A DNA stretch of 64,000 bases from the NCBI GenBank assembly GCA_029204225.1, contig CM055102.1, positions 50,114,426 to 50,178,425 of the forward strand, in the 5' to 3' direction. The stretch is from Diphasiastrum complanatum (taxonomy: Eukaryota > Streptophyta > Lycopodiopsida > Lycopodiales > Lycopodiaceae). This document shows, piece after piece, positions 54,528 through 64,000 of this stretch (positions are counted from its first letter, which is position 1; the number at the start of each line of letters is the position of its first letter). A program made the translations under genes and the position numbers. Below the pieces are notes generated by a model. It was not told the origin of the DNA. It saw nothing but the letters and a program-made list of their open reading frames with translations, and searched no databases.

Positions 54528-56639
54528 CGAGAAAGCATTAAGGAAGGAGAGCTTATTCAAGTGATTCTTAATGGCTTGTTGGATGCTCATGCTAACATTG
54601 TTCAAAGTATTGCTATTCAAAAGACTTTGCCAAGTTTGATGGATCTTCAAGAGATCTTTATCAATGAGGAATATAGGCTTCAAGCAAGAGGTGGATCTAC
54701 ATCGACACTTCAAGAGGATGCTATGTTCACAAAGGGCAAATTCAAGGGCAAAACCAAAAGCAAGTGGTCTAAAGGGCAAGATCAAGTGGATGCTTCTTCA
54801 AGTGGCAAAAAGAAGGATAAATCAAAGCTCAAGTGCTTCTATTGTGGCATCAAAGGACACTTTGCAAGTGAGTGCTACAAGAAGAAGAGAGATCAAGGAG
54901 ACAAGCAAGGTAATCTTACTCTTGATGAGGATGGTTTGGATGTGCAAGATGCAAATGATGATGCTTTTGTGATGTCTTCATGTATGCTTGCTAATGATGG
55001 AGATCTAGATCCTTGGTGGATTGATAGTGGAGCAAGTTCACACATGACCTTTCACAAAGAGTACTTCACTTCTTTGTTGGCATATGGAGATGACAAGAGG
55101 GTGATCTACAAGGCCAATGATGGTGAGTGTGCAATCAAAGGGATTGGCACAATTCCTATTTCTCTCTCTACAAATAGGAATGTTCATTTGGAGGATGTCT
55201 TGTTTATTCCAACTATTACCAAGAATTTGCTTAGTGTGAGTCAAATGCTAAGTAAGGGCCTCAAGGTGGAGTTTTATGGAGATGCTTGTTTGATCAAAAT
55301 GAAGGATGTCTTGATTGGAAAAGGTAAAAGGCAAGGGAAGTTGTTCAAACTTGATGCTTGTGTTATTGCTAACCAAGTTGGATGTGTTGCAAGGGAGCAA
55401 AATTCTATTCAAGAGGTTTGGCACAAAAGGATGGGACACCTCAACTTCAAGTCATTGGAGGTAATGGCAAGGAAGAAGGTTGTGATTGGTCTTCCAAGTT
55501 CCTTAAGTAATGACAAGCATGTTTGTGAGTCTTGTGCTTTGTCTAAGTCACATAGACTACCTTATACTAGATCTATTTCTAGATCTACAAAGCCTTTTCA
55601 ACTTGTACATTCGGATATTCATGGATTTACTACATTTAGCAATAGTGGAGCTAAGATGTATGTAACATTCATTGATGATTTTAGTAGATTTTGTTGGATC
55701 TATCTACTAAAGAGCAAGGATGAAGTGTATGATGTCTTTGTCAAGTTCAAGAATGCAAGAGAGGACCAATTTTTCACAAAGATCAAGTGCTTGAGAGGTG
55801 ACAATGGTGGTGAGTACATATCTAACAAGTTCAAGGCCTTTTGTGATGAGCATGGGATCAAGAGGGAGTATACAACATCAAGAACCCCACAACAAAATGG
55901 AGTGGCTGAAAGGAATAATAGAACTTTATGTGAAAGTGCTAAAGCTATGAGTATAAGTGCTAATCTTGACAAACCATTTTGGGATCAAGCTTTGTTGTGT
56001 GCCAATTTCTTGTGCAATAGGTGGCCGAGTGCTATTTTGGATGGAAGGACACCTTTTGAGATGCTATTCAAGAGGAGGCCGAGTGCCAAATTTCTAAGAA
56101 CCTTTGGATGCACATGCTATGTCAACATTGCTCTTGATGATAGGACCAAGGAGGATCCATCTTCAAGAAGAGGTATTTTTGTTGGATATAGTGAGGTAAG
56201 TAAAGCCTACAAGGTTTACATTCCTTCTACTAACAAAGTGATTGTTGGTAGAGATGTCATTTTTGATGAGGGAAACATTCCAAAGGTGTCTTCAAGCATG
56301 ATTGATGGTAAAGTAGATGGATCTAACATTCTTGATGTTGATGAGAAGGATCCTACTTTGGATGGTGGTGATGATGGACCTTCATCAAGTCAAAAGCCAA
56401 GGAGAACATCAAGAGAAAGACAAGTACCTTCAAGGCTCACATATGATCAAAAGGGTAAGCAAGTAGTTTCTGGAAATTATGTTGCTTTCCTAATCTCTTT
56501 GGATGAGCCTACAAGTGTAGATCAAGCAAGGAAAGAGGAGGAGTGGATCCAAGCAATGGATCTTGAGTATCAAGCTCTTATGAAGAATGGAACATGGAGA
56601 TTGGTGGAGTTGCCTAAGGACAAGAAAGCTATTGGATGA
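54528..56639 (+). pseudogene. C5 copia gag end, protease and integrase
   Basis: The open frame shows ESIKEGELIQVILNGLLDAH, a zinc knuckle CFYCGIKGHFASEC near 54838, protease WWIDSGASSHM near 55015-55047, pre-integrase VWHKRMGHLNF, and the integrase core with VHSDIHGF, CLRGDNGGEY and NGVAERNNRT. It continues into the RT lead-in and stops at TGA (56637-56639), in the place of the Cys or Ser before KW. The frame differs from gag 5' of the rDNA insert. Confidence 0.88.
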
Positions 56640-57939
56640 AAATGGATCTCCAAGGTGAAGATAAACCAAGATGGATCTATCAACAAGTACAAGGCAAGGT
56701 TAGTGGCAAAAGGATATGCTCAACAACAAGGAATTGACTATGATGAGACCTTTTCACCCGTGGCAAAGATGGTAAGCATTCGAGTCATCATTTCACTTGC
56801 TACACTTTATGGATGGGATCTACGGCAAATGGACATTTCAAATGCATTATTGAATGGCGATCTTGAGGAGGAAGTATACATGGAGCAACCCGAGAGCTAC
56901 ATCTAATCAACAAAGCCAAATCATGTGTGTCTTCTACAAAAGGGTTTGTATGGCCTTAAGCAAGCACCAAGGAGTTGGTATGCTAAGCTTAACACTTTTT
57001 TACTCTCTCAAGGCTTTGTTATGAGTGAGTATGATCATTCACTTTATTATAGGTTTGCTGGAAATGATGTTACCATCTTGCTAATCTATGTGGATGATAT
57101 CATCTTGAGTGGTGGAGACAATCAAGATGTGGAGGATATCAAGAATGCTCTTAAGAAGGAGTTTGGGGTGCATGATCTTTGTAATTTGCATTACATTTTA
57201 GGAATAGAAGTCATTAGATCTTCTCAATCTACTTTCATTTGTCAAGAGAGGTATGCTAATTCTATTCTAGAAAGATTTCATATGGTAGATGCAAAAGCTA
57301 TTGATACACCTATGGAGTCTCATGTAAAGCTTACTATAAGAGGTAATGAAAGATCCTTCAAGGACATTACTCTCTATAGAAAGCTAGTTGGTTCACTCAT
57401 CTATCTAACCATTACTAGACCTGATCTAAGCTATTGTGTTGGAAGATTGAGTCACTTCATGCAAGATCCTAATGAGGAGCATTGGAAGCTAGGAAGAGTT
57501 TTGAGGTACATCATTGGAACTCGAGATTTTGGCATATTGTATGAGGGATCATCACCTAATCTTTTTGGATTTTCAGATTCAGACTATGCTGGAGATGTAA
57601 TGGATAGGAAATCCATTAGTTCTTATTGTATTTTCATAGGTGATGGAGCTATTGCTGGATTTTTCAGAGAGCCCATTCATCTTTTGTGACAATCAATCAG
57701 CCCAAAGAATGGCATCCAATCCTATCTTTCATGCTAGGAGCAAGCATATTGAGATACAATATCATTTTGTGAGAGAGCCAGTCATTGCAAAGGAGGTGGA
57801 GCTTCAACATGTGTCTTCAAGGGAATGTGTAGCTGATATCTTCACCAAAGCATTGGGAAAAGACTTGTTCATGAAGCATAGGACTTCACTTGGAGTATTA
57901 TCAAAGTCTATGCTAAAACTAGTTGAAGAGGGAGTGTGA
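56640..57939 (+). pseudogene. C5 reverse transcriptase and RNase H, broken
   Basis: RT continues with KYKARLVAKGYAQQQGIDYD, a stop at about 56905 and the catalytic YVDDIILSGG near 57090. RNase H has SDSDYAGD. Then about 60-70 residues, including the SSTEAEY region, are missing near 57655, where sequence jumps to FCDNQSAQRMA in another frame. The tail LKLVEEGV runs into the polypurine tract (57925-57934). Confidence 0.86.
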
Positions 57940-58584
57940 AAGATTCAACTAGTTTCATCACATTTTGCAATATTTTCATATTTGGCATATTGAGGCCAAT
58001 ACTTCTTTTAGACTTAGAGGTTGACTTTTCAAAGTTCATTAGTCTAAATTTCATTTAAATAAACACTTTTTGAAAGTGTGGGAAAGATAGAATGCGAGTT
58101 TGAGTAGATTCAATTTGAATAAGTTGGGTACATTGAATCTAGACCCAAAATTGGTAGGGTTAGCATTTTGGTGGGAAAGCCAAGTGGCCAAATAGGGTTT
58201 GGACCTGTTATAAAAGGATTTAGCTCGTGGAGAGATTCATCTTCTCTCTTCTCTATCTCATTTCATGCTTATACATGGTTCTCTTGGGTTCTACTATCCA
58301 TCGGTGCACTATTTTGGTGATTACTTGCAATTCTATGTGTAGAATGATCTATATTTGCTATTTTTGGATCCACACGTGTGAAATATAGTAGCTTGCTGGT
58401 TTTGTATGGACAGCAACAGTACATAATCATTTCATTCAAGTTTGATCAAGTTCTATTAGTGTTTGCATCTCAAATTGTGTGTAGATGCTGATTTTTCTAC
58501 ATTGGTGAAATTGGTAGTGTATTTCTCTTTTTAACCAAAGATCATTCAAGTATATTGGATCTTAAGGATCTGAAATCTTTCACA
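57935..58584 (+). repeat. C5 copia, 3' LTR
   Basis: 650 bases with the same ends as 52716-53364, followed by the GAAAG duplication at 58585-58589. CACACGTGTG at 58371-58380. Confidence 0.95.
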
Positions 58585-58589
58585 GAAAG

Positions 58590-59740
58590 ACCTTTCAGTT
58601 GCTTTCTGTAATAAGTGTTATCTTCCAACAGCTGTTCAAAAGTAATGTTCGGACGAAGAGATCCAATATCAATCACGATGTCATAGTCCTTCGTCTTTGA
58701 TTTTGTGATTGGCTTGTCGATAACATCATTAGACAATTTAGTCTTCGCGATTTCTTCGTCCTCTTCCTCGAAAGTGACCACCTTCTCTGCAGCAGCTGAC
58801 TGAAGTTCAGGGTTGATAATTTCTTTTGCTTCTGCTAAGATATCTTTTGCAAATAACTTTGCAGCATCGCGGTCATAGTCAGGGTCATCTTTAAGATCTT
58901 CTTTAGTCGTAGACTTGTTCGTTGACTTGCTAGAAGATTTCTTCCTCGAGGATTTTTATTAAGGTCAACCATATTACTCTTCCAAAACTTTTTAACTTTA
59001 GAAGTTGATGACTTATCCTCGACAACTTTCGTGTCATCCTTTCGTTTGGTTCGTCGTTTTTTCTTTCTTTCTCCTTTATCAGCTTCTGATTATGATGAAT
59101 CGTTGTTTTTAGATTCCGAGTTCGAAGAACTGGTACTTGAGTCAGAATCTAAATCATCATCGCTATCACAGGAATCAATTTTAGACTTTTGAGATCTTTT
59201 AGTTGAGCATCTCTTTTGTGCTAGTTTTGAGGTCTCAAAATTTTTTACACTAGCTATTACTGTTGCTAAGGAGGTCATGTCCCCTTGTTTGCAATATCGA
59301 TCAATCTTTGGTGGTAAACCAGCCAAAAACCATTCGATCTGCATATCAACGGGATATACACTGCTTAGTTTTCCTATAAGATTTTTAACCTTTCGTATAT
59401 ATTTGCAAAGGGATTCTTTACTCTTCTTCTGAACATTGTTCAGACGTCCAAGAATTCTAGATTTATAACCGATTTCTCTGAACTGGTTCAGAAACGCATC
59501 TTTCAGCAGGTACCAGGTTCCTACACGGCCTGGTTCAACCTGACTGTACCATATGCACGCCTGCTTTCTTAGCAGACCAAGGAAGATTTGTAGTTTATCT
59601 ACGTCAGTTCCTTCGTTATTTGCATTAGCGATTGACTCGAATTGCAAGACATAGTTATCTACATTATCGAAAGAAGTCCCTTTAAAATAATCGTGCTTAA
59701 TTTTTGAGATAGAAGTGAAACGTGCAGCAGGACCCTCCAT
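58590..59740 (-). pseudogene. G2 gypsy gag, right of the C5 insertion
   Basis: The ATG at 59740 gives MEGPAARFTSISKIKHDYFK, then the retrotransposon gag core (LLRKQACIWYSQVEPGRVGTW, FREIGYKSRILGRL, WFLAGLPPKI) for 216 residues to a Ser/Asp-rich end at 59090. The region 58590-59090 is basic and interrupted, with a last open part at 58590-58781 (IVIDIGSLRPNITFEQLL) leading to the protease beyond C5. Confidence 0.78.
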
Positions 59741-59927
59741 ACCGAAGCTAATTAGGAGTTCAAGTAACTAAGCAGTGATTTCGTCTAGATTTCTTCGACT
59801 AGTACTCTCACTCTATCTTCGTAAAGATTTCTCTCTAAGCTTACGTTATCATTCTAATCGGGATTCTCTATCTGACATACACTAGAGATGGAGATGGATG
59901 TGTCAGATTTCTTATAACTTTCCTAAA

Positions 59928-59948
59928 CTATCCCTGGCAATGGCACCA
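59928..59948 (-). other. G2 primer binding site
   Basis: The minus strand reads TGGTGCCATTGCCAGGGATAG, close to the TGGCGCCGTTGCCGGGG primer site common in plant Athila/Tat-type gypsy elements. Three differences are CG to TG or CA type changes. It supports the lineage call and the minus orientation. Confidence 0.65.
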
Positions 59949-59952
59949 AAAA

Positions 59953-60580
59953 TTGGTATATGTCGTACTATACCAACAAGGTAAATATAGATTTTGTAGT
60001 AAATAGTATTGTTCCCACAAAGGACAGTGTTAGAAAGTTATGTTTTTGGTGCAATTTATGATAAGTGGTTTTGAGTATTATTCTGGTTGTTGACAGACAT
60101 TTAAAGTAACCAGTTTTACTTGTGTTTGGGGAATGTAATGTTAATAATTTCAAAACAACAATCTGGCCTAGTATCAAATCAAATGAAACGCGTTCTACAG
60201 ATGAGATGTTATCAGAGTAGTACAACAGTGCTACACTCTGGCTGATTAAGGTGTCAAAAGAGAATCGAGAAGTGTTCGATGCATTCGCAACTGTGCAAAC
60301 AATTAATTAATCGCGTTTGCAAACTGTTCGTTTCTAGACAGAAGTCCTCAACAACTTAAGTCCAATTTGATGGTTAAAGGACATGAATAGTTTTAGAACA
60401 TGTTAGAAACTTATGTCAATTACAATCAGGAACACAGATCAAAGACTCAATTCTTCAGACATGGACTGTCACTCTCATATGTATACATAGAACTTTATTC
60501 AATGAACGTGCTAGACTGTACCAAATATAGTCATTATTCGAGTGCCGAAAAGGAAGTATTCACGACAGACATATAAATGG
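59953..60580 (-). repeat. G2 candidate 5' LTR, outer boundary unknown
   Basis: Sequence upstream (minus strand) of the PBS, with no coding similarity until C6 begins near 60640. The inner end carries a perfect 8-bp inverted repeat, TTGGTATA (59953-59960) and TATACCAA (59969-59976), around an 8-base loop. No second LTR is available because the G2 3' end is cut at 48344. Confidence 0.4.
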
Positions 60581-60639
60581 TTTTAAGACAGTTCTTTAGA
60601 GCATGTTTTATGGATAGACAACAAACGACTGTAATGCGC

Positions 60640-61715
60640 TAGAGAATTTTTTAGATCAAAGAGTAATTCATGTATCAAGTTTCCTCCAAGATATATAACA
60701 TAAGCACTTGTAGATTTTTTATCTGCTCTATCACTTGCAAAATCTAAGTCAAAATAACCAACAATAGAAAGATCTTCACTTTTATACAATAAACCATAAT
60801 CAAAAGTTGAAGATATATATCTAAGCACTCTCTTGGCCATTTTCCAATGATAAATAGTAGGATTGTGCATAGCCTGGCTCAACTTATGACTTATATCAAG
60901 TCTAGTATTGTGATCCAAATTAAGGAGCCTATAAGACTCATAAAAAGAGTGATGTCCATGACGGATCTTTCATCACCTTTGTTAGGGTCTTTTACATTTT
61001 GCTCCGTAGGAGTTTATATACTCTTACAATCTAACATATTGAACTTTTTTAATATTGAAAGAGCATACTCGGATGACATACAAAATTTTTTATCTTTAAG
61101 AAAGTCAATCTCTAATCCTAATATGTAGTGAATTTTTCCAGGATCTTGCATCTTGAATTCTTTTCCAAGTGCAATCTTGGTTTCCTCAACTAGCTTGATA
61201 CAACTTCCTGTTATAATAATATCATCAACATAAATAAGAAGGATGACAATATCTCTATCAAAAAACTTGACATACAAGGAAGGATCATAGTTACTAAGAT
61301 TGAATCCCTAGTGACTCAAGAAAGGTGTTAAGTCAAGAATACCATGACCTTGGAGCTTGCTTTAGTCCATATAGACTTTTGAAGGGCAAGCAAACTTTGT
61401 CTTTGTCATGGATGAACCCAATATGCTAATCCATACAAATCTCTTCTTCTAGATATCCATTTAAAAATGTATTAGAGACATCTAGATGAAGAACTTGCCA
61501 ATCGAAAAAAAAGCAATAGAAATTATGATTCTAATTAATACAATCTTTGCAACTAGAAAGCAAAAGTCTCCCTCATACTCAAGTCCATAAACCTGAGAAA
61601 AACCCTTTGCACAAAGCCTAGCCTTGTACTTGTTGATTGTGCCATCTTGATTATACTTCACTCGAAAAACCCCACTTGCAACCAATGGTGTGCTTGTTGG
61701 ATGGAAGATCCACAA
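60640..61715 (-). pseudogene. C6 copia reverse transcriptase and RNase H, broken
   Basis: On the minus strand RT shows FRVKYNQDGTINKYKARLCA and the catalytic YVDDIIITGS near 61220. RNase H shows MAKRVLRYISSTFDYGLLY and DLDFASDR, then ends in YVIYLGGNLI near 60690, where unrelated sequence begins. Several frameshifts and stops (about 61290-61480) are present. The 3' end and LTR are missing. Confidence 0.8.
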
Positions 61716-61875
61716 GCTCTCATGTCTTGTTGGCCATCAAAGCATCATATTCCCTCCTTCATGGCAAGAAACCATTCCTTCGAATTGAGTGCATCATATA
61801 CATCCCTTTGGCTCCTCATGTGAAATAAAATACGCACAATTAGTGGAGTTGAGTTCCATTTGCTTGCCTTTATCT

Positions 61876-62967
61876 TCATACGTAGGCCCTCCTAGGCTCG
61901 AATCTTTCTCTTTGAGATCTCCTTGGTGAAAAAATTCGAGGTGACTCCTCCTCAATTCCTGGCCCCATCTCTCCATGATAGTCTTCAAGGGTGATGATTG
62001 GAGTATCTTTGTGAGAATCTTTGAACTCGGCCTCTTCAAAAATGTATTTTTGATCCTCATGGAATATAACATCCCTACTCTCAATTGTAGTTGAGGTAGA
62101 GGGAACATAGATTCTATAAGCTTTCTTGTTGGATGCATATCCAACCATGATCCCTTTAATAAAATTAGGATCATCTCTTTTCCTTGTTTCCAAGGGTACA
62201 TGAACAAAGCAAGCACATCCAAAAACTCTAAGGTGATCTACCTTAGGTTTCTTCTTAAACAAGACTTCAAAAGTTGATTCTCTAGCAAGTGCATTGTGAG
62301 GTAATCTATTGCACAAAAAGTTTGCACAATTTATAGCTTCACCCCAATATTCAATAGGCAAAGAAGCTTCAACTTGGATTGCTTTAGCACATTCACATAA
62401 AGATCTATTTTTCCTCTCAGCAACTCCATTTTGAGATGAAAAATAAGCACAAGAAAACTCTCTCTTTATTCCTTCACCTTCACAATATTCATGAAACTTG
62501 TTGGAGATGTATTCACCTCCTCCATCACATCTTAAAGCTTTAACTTTGAAAGAAAATTGTTTCTCAACATAAGCTTTGAAGATTAGGAAGTGATCAAATA
62601 CCATAGCTTTTGAAAAAAGTAGATACAACCAAGTATATCTAGTAAAGTCATCAATAAAGGTGACAAAACATGTTGCACCACCAATACTTTTAGAAGAAGA
62701 AAAATGAACATCCGAGTGTATAAGCTCCAAATGATGAGTAGTCTTGATAAAAGACTTTTGATATGGCTTTCTATGTGATTTTGCAATAGCACAAGCCTTA
62801 CAAGGCTTGAAATCTTTGGAAAGAGATTTTGGAAGACCAATAGTGTTTACTTTCTTGACCATAAAAGACATAGACTTAAAGTTAGGATCTCTCAACCTTC
62901 TATGCCACAACTCCTCCTTAGATAAAAAAGCAACTTCACAAAGATTTGCATTCTCATGAGAATTCAA
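61876..62967 (-). pseudogene. C6 copia integrase (363 codons open)
   Basis: Reads ELWHRRLRDPNF (pre-integrase; the usual GHPNF has become RDPNF, losing a zinc-ligand His), a CKACAIAKSH finger, and a core with IHSDVHFSSSKSIGG, LRCDGGGEYIS and NGVAERKNRS with all three acidic residues. It then runs into the C-terminal domain and a linker rich in RRSQRER. Open for 1.1 kb, but neighbouring domains are broken. Confidence 0.85.
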
Positions 62968-63340
62968 CTTGAAAATTCTACCATATCTAGATCCATCAAC
63001 TAGGACCTCATCATTTTTCTTGATGTATTGGAGTTGAACTTTACATCACAACCACTATCAAGCAACTTTCCCACACTAATCAAGTTCTTTGTAATTTTTG
63101 GAATAAAAAGAACATTAGAAAGTGCAAGAACTTTTGAAGAGTTTGAATGGAATGTTGCCAATTCCTTCTATAGAGCATTCATGATCATTAGCAATGTAAA
63201 TAGATCTCTTAAGTCCTTTGTAAGGTACAATTGAGTCAAATGGCCTCCTTTGAATAGCACATATGTGAAGAAGCTCCACTATTTATGTACCAAGCTCCAT
63301 CTTTTTTGAAAGGTGATGAAGAAAAACTGGACACCATGAG
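62968..63340 (-). pseudogene. C6 copia protease, catalytic Asp changed to Asn
   Basis: On the minus strand near 63260-63300 it reads GAWYINSGASSHMCYS. The active-site DSGA is NSGA (codon AAT). Later LSVGKLLDS-like and KFNVLFIPK-like words of the protease tail are shifted between frames. Confidence 0.72.
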
Positions 63341-63399
63341 TGATCCTTCTCCATCACTTGGAACAAAATCTTCTTCAATCTCTTTGGAGAGATTTGCTT

Positions 63400-63830
63400 G
63401 CTTGAGTTGGTTTTTCTTCTTAAAGCAATTAGAGGCATAGTGCCCCTTCTTGCCACAGAAGAAACACTTTACTTTCTTCTTCTTGGTCTTTGAAGTAGAA
63501 GGATGAGATGAATCATCCTCTTCACCATCTTTGTCTCGATCCTTGGCTTTGTCTTTGTTGGATGCTTGAGAGAACTATTTCTTACTCCTTCCTTTATGCT
63601 TGTCCTTGACAAAGAGGGCTTTGTCACTTCCACCATGTTTGAGTTTGTTCATCCTAGAAAGTTTATAGCTTTGCCTAGCTTCTTCAAAAATAAGAATTCC
63701 TTGGAGAGCTTCTAGATTAGGCAACTCCTCCTTTATGGCAAAAGACTGAACAAGATTATCATAGTCATCTTTCAAGCCATTTAGAATGACTTGTACTAGC
63801 TCATCTTGATTAATAGTCACACCAACACTG
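63400..63830 (-). pseudogene. C6 copia gag C-terminal part with zinc knuckle
   Basis: From about 63830 (minus) it reads TINQDELVQVILNGLKDDYD, the gag C-terminal half as in C4/C5, and then a knuckle KCFFCGKKGHYASNC near 63420-63470. The N-terminal half of gag is absent: similarity ends where a GA-rich tract begins at about 63832. Confidence 0.75.
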
Positions 63831-64000
63831 TTGGAGAGAGAGAGAGAGAGAGGGAGGGAAAATAAATGACGAACACGAATGAGAAACGAACTCGAACAAG
63901 AAGCGAACGAGAAACGAACTCGAACAGAGAATGTTCGTGCGCAACAGAATGAATTATTTGACTCTCTCCGTAAACATGACTACGTCTATCAGAATGAAGA
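63831..64000. mobile_element. GA microsatellite and GAAC-rich LTR-like edge
   Basis: A GA repeat (about 63833-63852) is followed by CGAACACGAA, GAAACGAACTCGAAC and similar words, like the start of the C1 LTR and the 27871-28609 segment. It probably belongs to another LTR that continues past the window. Confidence 0.4.

Noticed and set aside
1-64000. CRISPR arrays, prokaryotic operons or phage-like genes
   Set aside because: No spaced short repeats of that kind, no Shine-Dalgarno-led gene clusters, and the content is plant retroelements.

Overview
This window looks like nuclear DNA from a land plant with a large, repeat-rich genome. The evidence is nested Ty1/copia and Ty3/gypsy LTR retrotransposons, a CACTA-type terminus, a tRNA-derived short retroposon, plant-style PBS sequences, and a plant-type TFIIA small-subunit gene. 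A relic of 5.8S rDNA inside one element reads more like a non-flowering plant than an angiosperm, but that is a weak inference. Only one host protein family is convincing. All other long open frames belong to retroelements, to cargo inside them, or to shadows of them.

The backbone is an inverted segmental duplication. Block T (about 101-5548) carries an intact TFIIA-gamma gene at 937-1344. It returns inverted at about 41248-46439 with a second intact copy at 45196-45603 (minus). Block X (about 28610-32655) follows T in the left arm. In the right arm X-derived sequence lies on both sides of T (40283-41180 and 46440-48343), so the right arm reads as a circularly permuted or tandem-derived version of T+X. 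A short tRNA-like retroposon (1534-1620) with a perfect 15-bp target duplication sits in the left T block, and the right block keeps the empty site.

Transposon layout, left to right. C1, a degraded copia (about 5650-11493, +), has HSE-like LTRs and a 3' LTR cut by a CACTA-like subterminal array (11494-12290). C2, a copia-class element (13836-18789, -; TSD GTCCA), has had INT, RT and RNase H replaced by unrelated ORFs. G1, a gypsy remnant (about 20410-27870, -), is split by C3, a copia (22209-27141, +; TSD CCATC) with a 928-codon INT-RT-RNase H frame but no zinc knuckle or protease. An LTR-like GAAC-rich segment follows (27871-28609), then C4, a broken copia (31707-33580, +) joined to an opposite-strand integrase piece (33552-33960). 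C8, a copia (about 34500-40282, +), has a 1.78-kb internal tandem duplication and three 80-bp upstream repeats. G2 is an Athila/Tat-like gypsy (about 48344-60580, -) with a deleted integrase fused to an accessory ORF. It is split by C5, a copia (52716-58584, +; TSD GAAAG) that carries an antisense 5.8S/ITS1 fragment in gag. C6, a copia (about 60640-63830, -), is the last element, and LTR-like GAAC-rich sequence ends the window.

In functional terms the TFIIA-gamma pair are general transcription-factor genes. C5, C3 and C2 are the best preserved elements structurally (paired LTRs, PBS and TSDs), but each lacks something needed for autonomous movement.
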